Of a DNA stretch of 64,000 bases, positions 34,501-41,799 are shown one piece after another. Location: positions 54,262 through 118,261 of the forward strand of contig CAZQKE010000135.1 in the NCBI GenBank assembly GCA_964593865.1, given 5' to 3'. Every line of letters starts with the position of its first letter. The first letter of the stretch is position 1. The notes under the pieces were generated by a model. The model made no database searches. It saw only the letters and a list, made by a program, of their open reading frames with translations, and was not told the DNA's origin. The stretch is from CAZQKE01 sp964593865. GTDB lineage: Bacteria; Chloroflexota; Anaerolineae; JAAYZQ01. Both the position numbers and the translations under genes were made by a program.

Positions 34501-37500
34501 GCCCGCCAGAGCCAGTCAAAGAGACCACGCACGGCGGCATTGTTGTAGGGATGTCCGGCATTGTAGGCACTGTTGTAGGTGTCATAACCGCCCAGCTGCA
34601 TCCCTTCGGTGAACGGCTCGGCCACGCTGAGGACAACGGGGATGACCGAAGTATGGGCCGTGTAGGTCATCCAGCCCGGATCCTCAACGTAGATCCCGGC
34701 CTCGTACTCACCGGCAGGCATATCCATCGGGACGGTAGCGGTGACGACGACCTGGGCCGTGTTATAGGGCGCGACCTGCACGGAGGACGCGCTCGTGATC
34801 AACCAAGGTACGTCCGTCTTTTTGTAGAACTCAATGCGGTATTGCAAAGTCGTGGTCATGGCGTAGGTAGAGCCGGGGTGGTGGCGCAGGCCGATGAAGA
34901 TGCCGTCGATCATCCGATCCAGAGGATCGTGGACCCACATTTCGTTGCGGTTGCCGCCGGGCCGGTGGTAGCTAAAGCGGCCGAACTCCCAGCGGTCGAT
35001 CTCGGTGCGCGGATCGTTCCAGTCCAGCTCCTCTCCGCCGTCAATCTGGCTGATGACGCCGGAGTTGATAAAGTTGACCACGCCGTTGCCGTCTTTGTCC
35101 TCCCAGACATTCCCGTCGCCGTTGACATCCTGCCAGTTGTAAACCACCAGGTAGAAGCGGTTGTCCCACTTGTAGTCGCCGTTGGCGTCGAACTGGTCAT
35201 AGGGGAACATCTGGCGCACGATCATCAGGTCGGTATCGGGCGGGATGGCAATGTTGTACCACGACGGGTCCATGCCTGCCGTAGCGGTGATGGGGATAAA
35301 GTAGTTGAAAGCCTTGAAGAAGTTATCCCGGTTGTCATCGCCGTACGCGCTTTCCGCCGCTACCATATCGGGGGTCACGGTGAAGGAGAACTCTTCCTGG
35401 GCGATGAGGATCATTTCCGCATCGGCGATGGAAGCGGTGATGGTTTCCACACCGGTATTCATGATGTCAATCGTAGTCGTGAAGAGATCCCCCGGATAGG
35501 CGATATGGGCAAAGCCGGGATAATCCTCGCCGCGGTAGTCGCCGGGGTTCCACTCATCGGGGAAGACAACAAGGCCGTACTCGCCACCCGCCACGGCGGT
35601 CCCCCGGTCGGCATTCACCGATCCCGCGCCCTGTGTAAAGGTATCGTAATTCAGGTCGGTCGCCGAGGACTTGAGCAGAGCCTTGGCAATGTCAAACGTG
35701 GGCCACGCGCCGTTGGCATCGGCATAGGCCTGATAGAGCAGAGCCAACACACCCCCGGCCACCGGAGCCGAACGGCTGGTGCCACCCCAAGTGGCCCAAG
35801 AGAGATTGCCGTCGGGGGCACCCCACATGCTGGCGCTATAGTAGTTCAGCTCCTCGTCGCCGGCAGCAAAGGCCCCACCGGCCACCACATCCACGCCGTT
35901 GGTCCCCCGTGCGCCAGGCCCGCGGTTGGAGAAGGGAGTCACATCGTTGAACATGATCTGGGTGGTATCGGTGATGGAATCCCAACCGGTGGAGCCGAAT
36001 TCGGTAGACGCACCTACACCGATACCCGTGGCCGGGCTGGGCGGCGCGACCGTACCATAGGCCGAGGCCCCGTTGCCGGTGGAGAAGAGGAACTGGAGGA
36101 AAGGAGCATAGTAACGCTGCACCTGCGAAACGACCTGGCCGTCATACTCCCAGCCGTCATTGTCCTCATCACTGGAGCCATAGGAGTTGGTCGTGATTTG
36201 GATGGCATCAGAGTCGGTACACACACCTCCCCCGAGCCAGTCAATCCCGGCCTGATCGCAGGCATCGTACCCCACGGCGGCAAAGATGTAAGCATCGATC
36301 TTGGAAGCGTCAAAGTTGTAATAGATGTCCGAGATGTTGACCACTTTGGCATCAGGGGCCATACCAAAGACCGCACCGGCCGGCTTGCCGCTGCCGGGCA
36401 GGTCACGGAACGAAGGAAGCATCCCGTCGACGCGCCCTTGACCGACGATGTTGGAAGCGCACTGGGTCCCGTGGCTGTAAGCCCGATCGAAGGTGCTACC
36501 GGTGATGGCCACCAGATCGCCGTTGGCAGGGGGAGGAGCAAGGCCAGGACCATACAGCCAATCCGAAGCGGGGATGGGCGTCACACCGTCGGCAATAAAG
36601 TACACGGCGCCACCGGAGATGTCGGGAATACCGTCGGCGTTCACATCGCGATAGGCGATCATGTCGTTGTAGGTCATGGGGTCGTGAACGTCGGCGCGGG
36701 TGAGGGGCTTTTCATCCCGGAAGTCATAGTCGTTATCCAGGTCCACATAAACGGTGTCATACACCCCGGCAGTGTTCGGGTCGGCTACCAGGATAGCAAC
36801 CTTTTCGCCCCAGAGGAAATCACGCAGGTCGTTATCAGGGTGAGTACCCACGTGGACCACACCGCTCTTGGACATCGTGTTGGAGATAACATACGTGTGC
36901 TCGATTCCCGGCACGCCATAGTCGATCAAGGGGGTGTACTTGAAGCAAGAGATACCGGTTCCGCATGGGGTTATGGTCGGTGTGAAACTGGTATCCACAT
37001 AGTGGGCACCGGGGAAACCATCGGCAATATAGGTGGTGCCGAAAAAGTTGTCCAGAGCGTACAGCAACATGGAGATCGGGCTAAAGACGTAAGGCCAGCC
37101 GTTATATTTCGGCCTGATGGTGCTGGAATAGATCTTCTGGGTACCCAGCAGGTCGGCATGGGCAAAATCCACACCGTCGTCCAGCACGGCCACGGTGACG
37201 CCCTCGCCGGTATAACCCCGATCCCAAGCCGCCTGGGCTTTGTGGGGGCCTTCCGGCATCACTTCAAACCAGTCGTAAGGCTTGATGTCCGGGCGACCGT
37301 CGCCAAAGGCTTTGGCCTGATTCCAGGGGAGCATCCCCTCGCGGATCTTGTCCGCATTGGCCCGCAGTTGCGCCCAATCTTCCGGTCCTTTCTGGGGGAT
37401 CGGACGCGGATCATCCGGCGGGTAAGGGTCCGGCTCGCCGTTGCGTTCCAAAACAATGGGGATAACCGCCTCCACCTGGCTCAGAGACGCGATCTTGAGC

Positions 37501-37958
37501 AGATCGGCAGCGTTCACCTGCCCGATCAAGATCTGCTTCTTCGCACCCTCTTTGCCAAAGACGGGCCGAGCGAGCACCTTGCCGTCCACAAAGTAGGAGT
37601 CCAGCGTAAAGTCCTTCCCCTCCCGCTTCAGCATTGGCCGGGCGATAACCTCCACCAGGAGAGGTGCTTGCGGCCGAGTCGCTTGTGGCCCTACTTCCGT
37701 GGGGAGAGCCGGACCAACCTCCTGCACCAGGTCACGCAGATCGGGGTGGAGTTTGCGGATCGCCTCCTCCACAGGGACGGTGGCAGGCTTCATCTGCCGG
37801 CTCGGCCGGACAGGCGTAACGGACTTGGCCTCTTTCGGCACAGGTTGTCCGGGCGTCTCTACTCCCTGTGTCTGGGCTGCCGCAGGTACGGCCGCTGCGG
37901 GCAAGAGCAAAGCTACCACAACCAGGATACTGAAAATTTGGTACAAATGACGTTGCAT
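31584..37958 (-). CDS. Giant secreted S8 (subtilisin-like) protease
   Basis: 2124 residues. Signal peptide IFSILVVVALLLPAAAVPAAAQ. The catalytic triad is complete: Asp in GVTVAVLDDGVDFAHADLLG (~257), His in YSHGTQCASNIVGQG (~494), Ser in WGGTSRSAPVAGGVLALLYQ (~729). The ~240-residue stretch between Asp and His is a large insertion compared with simple subtilisins. After the protease come beta-rich modules, a MAM/carbohydrate-binding-like domain (EDFEGTFPPAGWQVVDNAGTGNIWFQ...DAWLDVSTDGGMTWTNLSYW...ILRWRYSDNNDGCAWYWHIDDVTI), a pre-peptidase C-like segment, DUF11 modules and a GEVED-like domain, ending PNRIYLPLVTKK. An apparent 2060-codon frame on the opposite strand covers the whole gene and is a composition artefact. 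AGGAGG lies 10 nt before the ATG. Confidence 0.9.
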   Translation of the reverse strand: MQRHLYQIFSILVVVALLLPAAAVPAAAQTQGVETPGQPVPKEAKSVTPVRPSRQMKPATVPVEEAIRKLHPDLRDLVQEVGPALPTEVGPQATRPQAPLLVEVIARPMLKREGKDFTLDSYFVDGKVLARPVFGKEGAKKQILIGQVNAADLLKIASLSQVEAVIPIVLERNGEPDPYPPDDPRPIPQKGPEDWAQLRANADKIREGMLPWNQAKAFGDGRPDIKPYDWFEVMPEGPHKAQAAWDRGYTGEGVTVAVLDDGVDFAHADLLGTQKIYSSTIRPKYNGWPYVFSPISMLLYALDNFFGTTYIADGFPGAHYVDTSFTPTITPCGTGISCFKYTPLIDYGVPGIEHTYVISNTMSKSGVVHVGTHPDNDLRDFLWGEKVAILVADPNTAGVYDTVYVDLDNDYDFRDEKPLTRADVHDPMTYNDMIAYRDVNADGIPDISGGAVYFIADGVTPIPASDWLYGPGLAPPPANGDLVAITGSTFDRAYSHGTQCASNIVGQGRVDGMLPSFRDLPGSGKPAGAVFGMAPDAKVVNISDIYYNFDASKIDAYIFAAVGYDACDQAGIDWLGGGVCTDSDAIQITTNSYGSSDEDNDGWEYDGQVVSQVQRYYAPFLQFLFSTGNGASAYGTVAPPSPATGIGVGASTEFGSTGWDSITDTTQIMFNDVTPFSNRGPGARGTNGVDVVAGGAFAAGDEELNYYSASMWGAPDGNLSWATWGGTSRSAPVAGGVLALLYQAYADANGAWPTFDIAKALLKSSATDLNYDTFTQGAGSVNADRGTAVAGGEYGLVVFPDEWNPGDYRGEDYPGFAHIAYPGDLFTTTIDIMNTGVETITASIADAEMILIAQEEFSFTVTPDMVAAESAYGDDNRDNFFKAFNYFIPITATAGMDPSWYNIAIPPDTDLMIVRQMFPYDQFDANGDYKWDNRFYLVVYNWQDVNGDGNVWEDKDGNGVVNFINSGVISQIDGGEELDWNDPRTEIDRWEFGRFSYHRPGGNRNEMWVHDPLDRMIDGIFIGLRHHPGSTYAMTTTLQYRIEFYKKTDVPWLITSASSVQVAPYNTAQVVVTATVPMDMPAGEYEAGIYVEDPGWMTYTAHTSVIPVVLSVAEPFTEGMQLGGYDTYNSAYNAGHPYNNAAVRGLFDWLWRAESGDWRFFFSDLENCVSAVVFQEDFEGTFPPAGWQVVDNAGTGNIWFQSTVNHTNGSGRSAAADSDAVCNWLGWDTELWSPSLDLTAAVAPVLTYESNFQDYIGAGDAWLDVSTDGGMTWTNLSYWTDDHGPTQEVVDLSAYAGQTIILRWRYSDNNDGCAWYWHIDDVTISDVSCAYPAGTKLLVRDQWDDAAPYTDIDTIVLGPTPTSLGSGWYDFAEPTFYGPYTLDTVGSSPNTNAGGGVWRFNTSSGTNEDWVLAPLPDWRVNRDGLHEFLQHNVLFNGTTFDVVFTKTIGTLQEDPHTFVITTYQNSGVLGTATIQPGLDLNGLEVDGYLIEPHITDWVNEPLAFVSSSSIEWVYVFNIANGVYIQADTNSADISDIDLYLYWWNGSGWQLMASSLTSTAAEHVRVEDPPDGQWLIGINNYSGPAGHFDLTLDYGINVGGLSFSGVPTGTIAAGMPVSFTVSYSYPMMANTTYGGVVLVGPPEAPSLKEIPVTITRLPESAMVEKSVNYATAFPGNELDYTVTLYNLSDPAAFFEFSDPIPMNTDFVTVTGSGPIAPVYDAANNRVVYTGTLPLASVYETYLVDDTSTTASAEWIEASISGTQVTGWDCDDGHLYPISVTFPFTYYNATYSEFAVGSNGTIYFEDVYLGLSNTPIPGSNTYGVDTFLALFWDDLSTCSGGVYYLEGGAAPNRWLVIEFKGVNRYGYSTPLTFEAILYESGIVKFLYKDVGDSGYTAGGSATVGLQENSTSGVQYSYNTESLYDDLAIVFTPTTIYVPSAQVNVTVRISDTAAPDSWITNTAMLTATHLLPQEIQSEPPASAQAVTHIGAEDFATSYKAATPQMETGGVITYEVHVINSGDKLAYVTFTDTLPVSLTLRSLDNDPPYQQLTYSDTLHALLWAGNIAPGDEWIFSFEMNVPADGTLWWTTITNTAQIAWDGKKMTLEAGTYILPGPNRIYLPLVTKK

Positions 37959-38257
37959 CTCTTTCTTGCCTCCTGATACTTGTCTCGTGGACCTCTAACT
38001 ACCAACCCATCTTTGCATGGAATTACAACCAGATTCCGCTATACGCATCACCTCCTTTCCGGTGAACATCTCGTAGACACAAACACACGGCAGAAAGCCC
38101 TTTCATCTCTCTGCCTTATCGTTCATGTCCTGGTTATCTTGGCAAAGTGGATAATAGTCGGTCAGATTTCCCATACCCCCACCGTGCATCAGGCACAGCT
38201 ACATCATGCATTATCCAACGAAATCGGTTTTGCAGGAGGGTCGCAACAGCAAGCAAT

Positions 38258-38286
38258 AGTGTACCTCAATTTCTGGTATTTGTCAA
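38258..38286 (-). promoter_or_regulatory. Sigma-70 promoter of the S8 protease gene
   Basis: Minus strand TTGACA (38286-38281), 17 bp, TACACT (38263-38258). The implied leader to the ATG at 37958 is about 290 nt long. Confidence 0.6.
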
Positions 38287-38386
38287 ATCTCCCCAACGCG
38301 TTTCAATGATGCAATGATGCCAAGACGCACCCATCCACCTACACAGCACCCATCGGGGTTCTAGGCTTCCCAACAACGTGCCGCTT

Positions 38387-38415
38387 TTGACAGAACCCCC
38401 TCTTGGCGGTATGAT
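38387..38415 (+). promoter_or_regulatory. Sigma-70 promoter of the DUF4416 gene
   Basis: TTGACA (38387-38392), 17 bp, TATGAT (38410-38415), about 22 nt before the start region. Confidence 0.7.
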
Positions 38416-38443
38416 GAATTGTCTTCAGGAAGGAGGAGGTGAG

Positions 38444-38977
38444 ATGGGAACTGCCCGTGAACCGCAACCGGTGAAGCTGATCGTCAGCCTTTTCGCCGGA
38501 GATGAGGAATTGCTGGAGCTGGCCATTGCCGCCCTGAACCAAATGTTCGGCCCTCTCGATTTCGAGAGCGATCTGCTACCCTTTGATCACACCGATTATT
38601 ACACCCCCGAATTCGGCCCCGGCCTGCAACGGCGCATTGTGGCCTTTGAGCGCCTCATCCCTCCGGCCAACTTGCCGACTATCAAACGTCAAACCAACGA
38701 TCTGGAATGGTCTCTGGCAAAGGAGGGGAAACGGCAGGTCAACATTGATCCCGGCTATGTTTCCCTGGGCAAGATGGTGCTGGCCACAACCAAAGACCAT
38801 GCCCACCGCCTCTACCTGGGCCAGGGCATCTACGGCGAGGTGACACTGACTTACCAACGCGGGAGATTCCGCCCCTGGCCCTGGACCTATCCGGATTACG
38901 CCAGCGACGAATACTGCACCCTGTTCGGCCAGATCCGAGAGAGATACAAAGAGCAGCTACGCCAAACGGCGGGATAA
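38444..38977 (+). CDS. DUF4416 family protein
   Basis: 177-residue soluble protein of the DUF4416 family; function not established. The family pattern is visible: PVKLIVSLFAGDEELLELAIAALNQMFGPLDFESDLLPFDHTDYYTPEFGPGLQRRIVAFERLI, NDLEWSLAKEGKRQVNIDPGYVSLGKMVLATTKDHAHRLYLGQGIYGEVTLTYQRGRFRPWPWTYPDY. ATG 38444 is chosen for the AAGGAGGAGGTG immediately upstream. A consensus promoter precedes it. There is no operon partner; the following Fur gene has its own promoter. Confidence 0.88.
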   Translation: MGTAREPQPVKLIVSLFAGDEELLELAIAALNQMFGPLDFESDLLPFDHTDYYTPEFGPGLQRRIVAFERLIPPANLPTIKRQTNDLEWSLAKEGKRQVNIDPGYVSLGKMVLATTKDHAHRLYLGQGIYGEVTLTYQRGRFRPWPWTYPDYASDEYCTLFGQIRERYKEQLRQTAG

Positions 38978-39002
38978 AGGCGAGATCTGCCTCCCCCCGG
39001 AT

Positions 39003-39030
39003 TTGACATTTTCCCCATTCTGTCTATACT
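39003..39030 (+). promoter_or_regulatory. Sigma-70 promoter of the fur-like gene and metal transporter
   Basis: TTGACA (39003-39008), 16 bp, TATACT (39025-39030). Its -10 and start site are covered by the palindrome at 39028-39057. Confidence 0.8.
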
Positions 39031-39057
39031 CTAGTTGCAAATATTTGCAACTAGAGT
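39028..39057. promoter_or_regulatory. 30-bp perfect palindrome, probable Fur/Zur-type operator
   Basis: Core TTGCAAATATTTGCAA flanked by matching CTCTAG/CTAGAG arms and one further A-T pair, perfectly symmetric over 30 bp. It overlaps the promoter -10 and predicted start site and ends 5 nt before the ATG of the Fur-family gene, so binding would block transcription. Autoregulation by that protein is the simplest reading. Confidence 0.75.
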
Positions 39058-39061
39058 GGCA

Positions 39062-39487
39062 ATGGACGAACTTCAGGCGGTAATGGACCGGGCGCGGCGC
39101 AAGGGCTTGCGGATGACGCGGCAGCGGGTCATCATCTTGCAGGCCCTGTGCGAGTTGGGCCGCCACGCCAGCGCGGAGGAGGTCTATGCCCGTGCCACCC
39201 TGCACCGGCGCGATGTGGACCTTTCGACCGTCTATCGCACCCTGGAGCGGCTGCGCGACCTGCGCATCGTCAGTCAGACCGATCTGGGCCACGGCCACGC
39301 CGAGTACGAAATCGTGGAGGAGCCGCCCCACCATCACCTGATCTGCCAAAAATGTGGCCGGGTCATGGAACTGGATCATCGCTACCTGGCAGGCGTCGCC
39401 GAGGCCATCCGCCGCGATTTTGACTTTGAGCCGGTTTTTGACCACTTTGCCATCTTTGGCCTGTGCAAAGAATGTACCGATTCCTGA
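39062..39487 (+). CDS. Fur-family metalloregulator
   Basis: 141-residue Fur-type repressor. N-terminal winged helix (GLRMTRQRVIILQALCELGRHASAEEVYARATLHRRDVDLSTVYRTLERLRDLRIVSQTDL), a metal-binding segment EYEIVEEPPHHHLICQKCGRVMEL, and two C-x-x-C pairs (CQKC and CKEC) forming the structural zinc site. It directly precedes CbiM-type metal uptake genes, so a cobalt-, nickel- or zinc-responsive role is likely; Fur, Zur and Nur cannot be separated from sequence. ATG 39062 is preferred: upstream TTG codons fall inside the operator. The strong palindrome over its promoter implies autorepression. Confidence 0.9.
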   Translation: MDELQAVMDRARRKGLRMTRQRVIILQALCELGRHASAEEVYARATLHRRDVDLSTVYRTLERLRDLRIVSQTDLGHGHAEYEIVEEPPHHHLICQKCGRVMELDHRYLAGVAEAIRRDFDFEPVFDHFAIFGLCKECTDS

Positions 39488-39581
39488 TGCCACGGCCGAT
39501 TTTATATACTCTCTGCATCCTCGACGCCTCTGCGGTGAGGTGTCGGCAATGGGAAAAAAGACAGATTTGAAAGGAGGGAAC

Positions 39582-40229
39582 ATGCACATTCCAGATGGGT
39601 TTGTCAACACCGGGACGGCTGCGGCAACGTGGCTGGCGTCGGCGGGGAGCATCGGCTATGCGGTGCGCCGCGTCAACCGGGAGCTGGACGAAAAGCAAGT
39701 GCCCCTGATGGGGGTTGCGGCGGCGTTCATCTTTGCCGCCCAGATGATGAACTTCCCCGTAGCCGGAGGCACGTCGGGCCACCTGCTGGGGGGCGCGTTG
39801 GCCGCCATCCTGCTGGGTCCCTGGGCCGGGATGCTGGTCCTGACCAGTGTGCTGGTCGTCCAGGCGCTGCTCTTCCAGGACGGCGGATTGGTGGCTTTGG
39901 GGGCCAATGTGTTCAACATGGCCGTCGTCGGCGTGCTGGTCGGATGGGTGGTCTATACCCTGCTGCGCCGTCGGCTGGGGGAAAAGCCCTGGGCGACGAT
40001 GGTGAGCGGCTTTGCGGCAGCCTGGCTGTCGGTGGTGATCGCTTCCCTGGTTGCAGCGGCGGAGTTGGCCCTTTCGGGCACGTCGCCGTGGGCCGTGGCC
40101 CTGCCGGCCATGGGCAGCGTCCACATGCTCATCGGCATCGGCGAAGGGTTGATCACCGTCGGCGTGCTGGCCTTCTTGCAGGTCGCCCGGCCAGACCTGT
40201 TGGCCCTGCACCGGCCCGTTCGGATTTGA
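39582..40229 (+). CDS. cbiM: CbiM-type substrate-binding membrane subunit of a Co/Ni ECF transporter
   Basis: 215 residues. Begins with MHIPDGFVN, the exposed N-terminal Met-His-Ile-Pro-Asp-Gly that chelates Co2+ or Ni2+ in CbiM/NikM, followed by about six helices (AAAFIFAAQMMNFPVAGGTSGHLLGGALAAILLGPWAGMLVLTSVLVVQALLFQDGGLVALGANVFNMAVVG contains the family motifs). It is the specificity subunit of an energy-coupling-factor importer formed with the PDGLE protein, CbiQ and CbiO downstream. AAGGAGGGAAC gives a strong ribosome-binding site at ATG 39582. The 460-nt repeat region before the next gene is unusual inside such an operon. Confidence 0.94.
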   Translation: MHIPDGFVNTGTAAATWLASAGSIGYAVRRVNRELDEKQVPLMGVAAAFIFAAQMMNFPVAGGTSGHLLGGALAAILLGPWAGMLVLTSVLVVQALLFQDGGLVALGANVFNMAVVGVLVGWVVYTLLRRRLGEKPWATMVSGFAAAWLSVVIASLVAAAELALSGTSPWAVALPAMGSVHMLIGIGEGLITVGVLAFLQVARPDLLALHRPVRI

Positions 40230-40231
40230 TG

Positions 40232-40669
40232 AACCGCGAAGGCGCAAAGAACGCAAAGGAAGGAAGCGGACCGATCCCCGGCTCACCGCCAAGGATGAAA
40301 ATCCCCGGCGGCTCGCGCCGGGGGCGGTGGCGACTCAAGTCGCTCCTTTCGGGCCTGTGGCCGGGCGTCCGCCTACGCGGACGCTCCCGCTTCCGCCCGC
40401 GCAGGCGGGCGGTCGGCCAACGGCCCGCCAGGGGCGGTTTCAACCGCTATTTTCGAGGAAGAAAAAGTAAAAAAACCTTCGCGCCCTTGGCGTCTTGGCG
40501 GTTCAAAAATCCGAACCGCAAAGGCGCAAAGAACGCAAAGGAAGGAAGAAAAAGTAAAAAACCTTCGCGCTCTTGGCGTCTCGGCGGTTCAAAAACTGGA
40601 ACCGCGAAGGCGCAAAGGCCGCAGAGGGAAAAGTGAAAAAACCTTCGCGCCCTTGGCGTCTTGGCGGTT
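40232..40669 (+). repeat. Array of three ~75-bp dispersed repeats in the metal-transport operon
   Basis: Three copies of an element running from AACCGC(G/A)AAGGCGCAAAG to CTTGGCGTCT(T/C)GGCGGTT, each with AACCGC...GCGGTT ends. Two are whole (40514-40589 and 40600-40669). The first is split into halves 40232-40266 and 40457-40503 by a 190-bp insertion. No coding capacity is seen between cbiM and the PDGLE gene. Confidence 0.75.
40267..40456 (+). mobile_element. 190-bp GC-rich insertion splitting a repeat copy, with 5-bp flanking duplication
   Basis: The segment interrupts one repeat copy precisely; GGAAG occurs on both sides (40262-40266 and 40457-40461), and removing the insert plus one GGAAG restores the uninterrupted sequence. 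It contains hairpins (CCCCGGCG/CGCCGGGG, GCGACT-CA-AGTCGC, GCCCGCGCAGGCGGGC) but no gene and no clear terminal inverted repeats. A ~41-nt part (40330-40370) recurs at 42617-42657. A REP/MITE-like passenger is the best reading; the GGAAG match may be chance since the host repeat is AAGGAAGGAAG. Confidence 0.45.
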
Positions 40670-40691
40670 TCAAAAAACTGTGAGGTGAACG

Positions 40692-41021
40692 ATGGACACA
40701 TTGAAAAAGCACTGGTGGCTGATCGGTTTGCTGCTGGCGTTGGGAGTAGCCCTCCTTTCGCCCCTGGCTTCCCCCCATCCCGACGGGTTGGAACGGGTGG
40801 CCGAGGATGCCGGGTTCCTGGACAAGGCCCAGGATGCGCCCTATCAGGTCATCCCCGACTATGCCTTCCCCGGCATTGAGAACGAAGCCCTGGCGACCAT
40901 CGTCGCCGGCTTGATCGGTACGGCACTGCTGTTCGGCCTGGGCTACGGGCTGGCCTGGCTTTTGCGCCGCCGGGAAGACGGACCGACAGCAGGGGAACCG
41001 CAGGCAGCCGATGCGTCATAG
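40692..41021 (+). CDS. PDGLE-domain protein, CbiN-like subunit
   Basis: 109 residues: an N-terminal membrane helix (WWLIGLLLALGVALLSPLAS), the defining PDGLE motif in SPHPDGLERVAEDAGFLDKA, IPDYAFPGIENEALATIVAGLIGTALLFGLGYGLAWLL as second helix, and a charged C-terminus. PDGLE/CbiN proteins are the small second membrane component needed by CbiM-type metal importers. The end overlaps the start of cbiQ by 11 nt, supporting one operon. Confidence 0.88.
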   Translation: MDTLKKHWWLIGLLLALGVALLSPLASPHPDGLERVAEDAGFLDKAQDAPYQVIPDYAFPGIENEALATIVAGLIGTALLFGLGYGLAWLLRRREDGPTAGEPQAADAS

Positions 41022-41799
41022 CTTCCTGGATCGCTACCGGCAGGGCACGAGTCCGATCCATCGCCTGGACCCCCGGCTCAAGCTGCTGGCAACGCTGGCC
41101 TTCATCCTGTCCGTGACCATGACGCCCGCCGGTCGCTGGTCGGCCTTTGCCTTGTGGGCCGTCCTGGCCGTCGGCCTGGTGCTGCTCGCCCAGGTCCCCT
41201 TGTCGGAAGGGCTGCGACGCTCGGCGGTGGTCCTGCCCTTTGCCGGGATCGTAGCCCTTTCCTTACCTTTCACCCAGGAAGGCCACGTTCTCTGGTCCCG
41301 GTCGGTGTTCGGCCTGACGCTGACCATCACCGACGCCGGGTTGGCCCTTTTTGCCACGGTGCTGCTCAAGGCCTGGCTCTCGGTGATGGTCAGCGGCCTG
41401 CTGGTCGCCACGACGCCGTTCCCCGACCTGCTGCAAGCCATGCGCTCTTTGCGCGTCCCGGCGGTGCTGACGGCGACCATCTCCTTCATGTACCGCTACC
41501 TGTTCGTGCTGACCGATGAAGCCCAACGGTTGCAGATGGCCCGCACAGCGCGGGCCGTGGGGCCGGGCCGGACGGTATGGTGGCGGGCGCGGGTGCTGGG
41601 CGGCATGATCGGCAGCCTCTTTATCCGCAGCTACGAACGCAGCGAACGGGTGTACGCCGCCATGCTGGCCCGTGGCTTTCGCGGCGAGGTCCGCAGCCTG
41701 ACGCGCCTTACCTGGCGGTGGCGGGATACGTGGGCCGGGCTGGCCTGGCTGGCCGTCTTGGTCGCCGTCGCCGCCCTGGGCAGGATGGAGGGGCTATGA
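41011..41799 (+). CDS. cbiQ: CbiQ-type T component of ECF metal transporter
   Basis: 262-residue transmembrane coupling protein with about five helices. N-terminus SFLDRYRQGTSPIHRLDPRLKLLATLAFI is typical, and the cytoplasmic coupling helices with the A-R-x-A/G motifs appear as RLQMARTARAVGPG and YAAMLARGFRGE. It joins the specificity subunit CbiM to the ATPase CbiO. Start ATG 41011 lies inside the end of the PDGLE gene, and its stop overlaps the cbiO start (ATGA), so translation is coupled. Confidence 0.92.
   Translation: MRHSFLDRYRQGTSPIHRLDPRLKLLATLAFILSVTMTPAGRWSAFALWAVLAVGLVLLAQVPLSEGLRRSAVVLPFAGIVALSLPFTQEGHVLWSRSVFGLTLTITDAGLALFATVLLKAWLSVMVSGLLVATTPFPDLLQAMRSLRVPAVLTATISFMYRYLFVLTDEAQRLQMARTARAVGPGRTVWWRARVLGGMIGSLFIRSYERSERVYAAMLARGFRGEVRSLTRLTWRWRDTWAGLAWLAVLVAVAALGRMEGL

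Larger units (their letters stand above)
37976..38443. other. Intergenic region with two divergent promoters
   Basis: No convincing gene. It holds the minus-strand promoter of the protease gene (38258-38286) with a ~290-nt leader, and the plus-strand promoter of the DUF4416 gene (38387-38415). Within the leader, minus strand about 38052-38044, there is a near-perfect Shine-Dalgarno sequence AAAGGAGGTGAT running into ATG and a 17-codon frame ending TAG; whether it is translated is unclear. Confidence 0.5.

Noticed and set aside
31794..37976. A 2060-codon open frame on the plus strand opposite the S8 protease gene
   Set aside because: It mirrors the coding strand of a GC-rich gene whose codon use avoids the trinucleotides that make antisense stops; no recognisable domain, and the protease on the minus strand has a signal peptide, catalytic triad and ribosome-binding site.
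40232..40669. CRISPR array
   Set aside because: Repeats are ~75 bp with inverted ends and no regular spacers.
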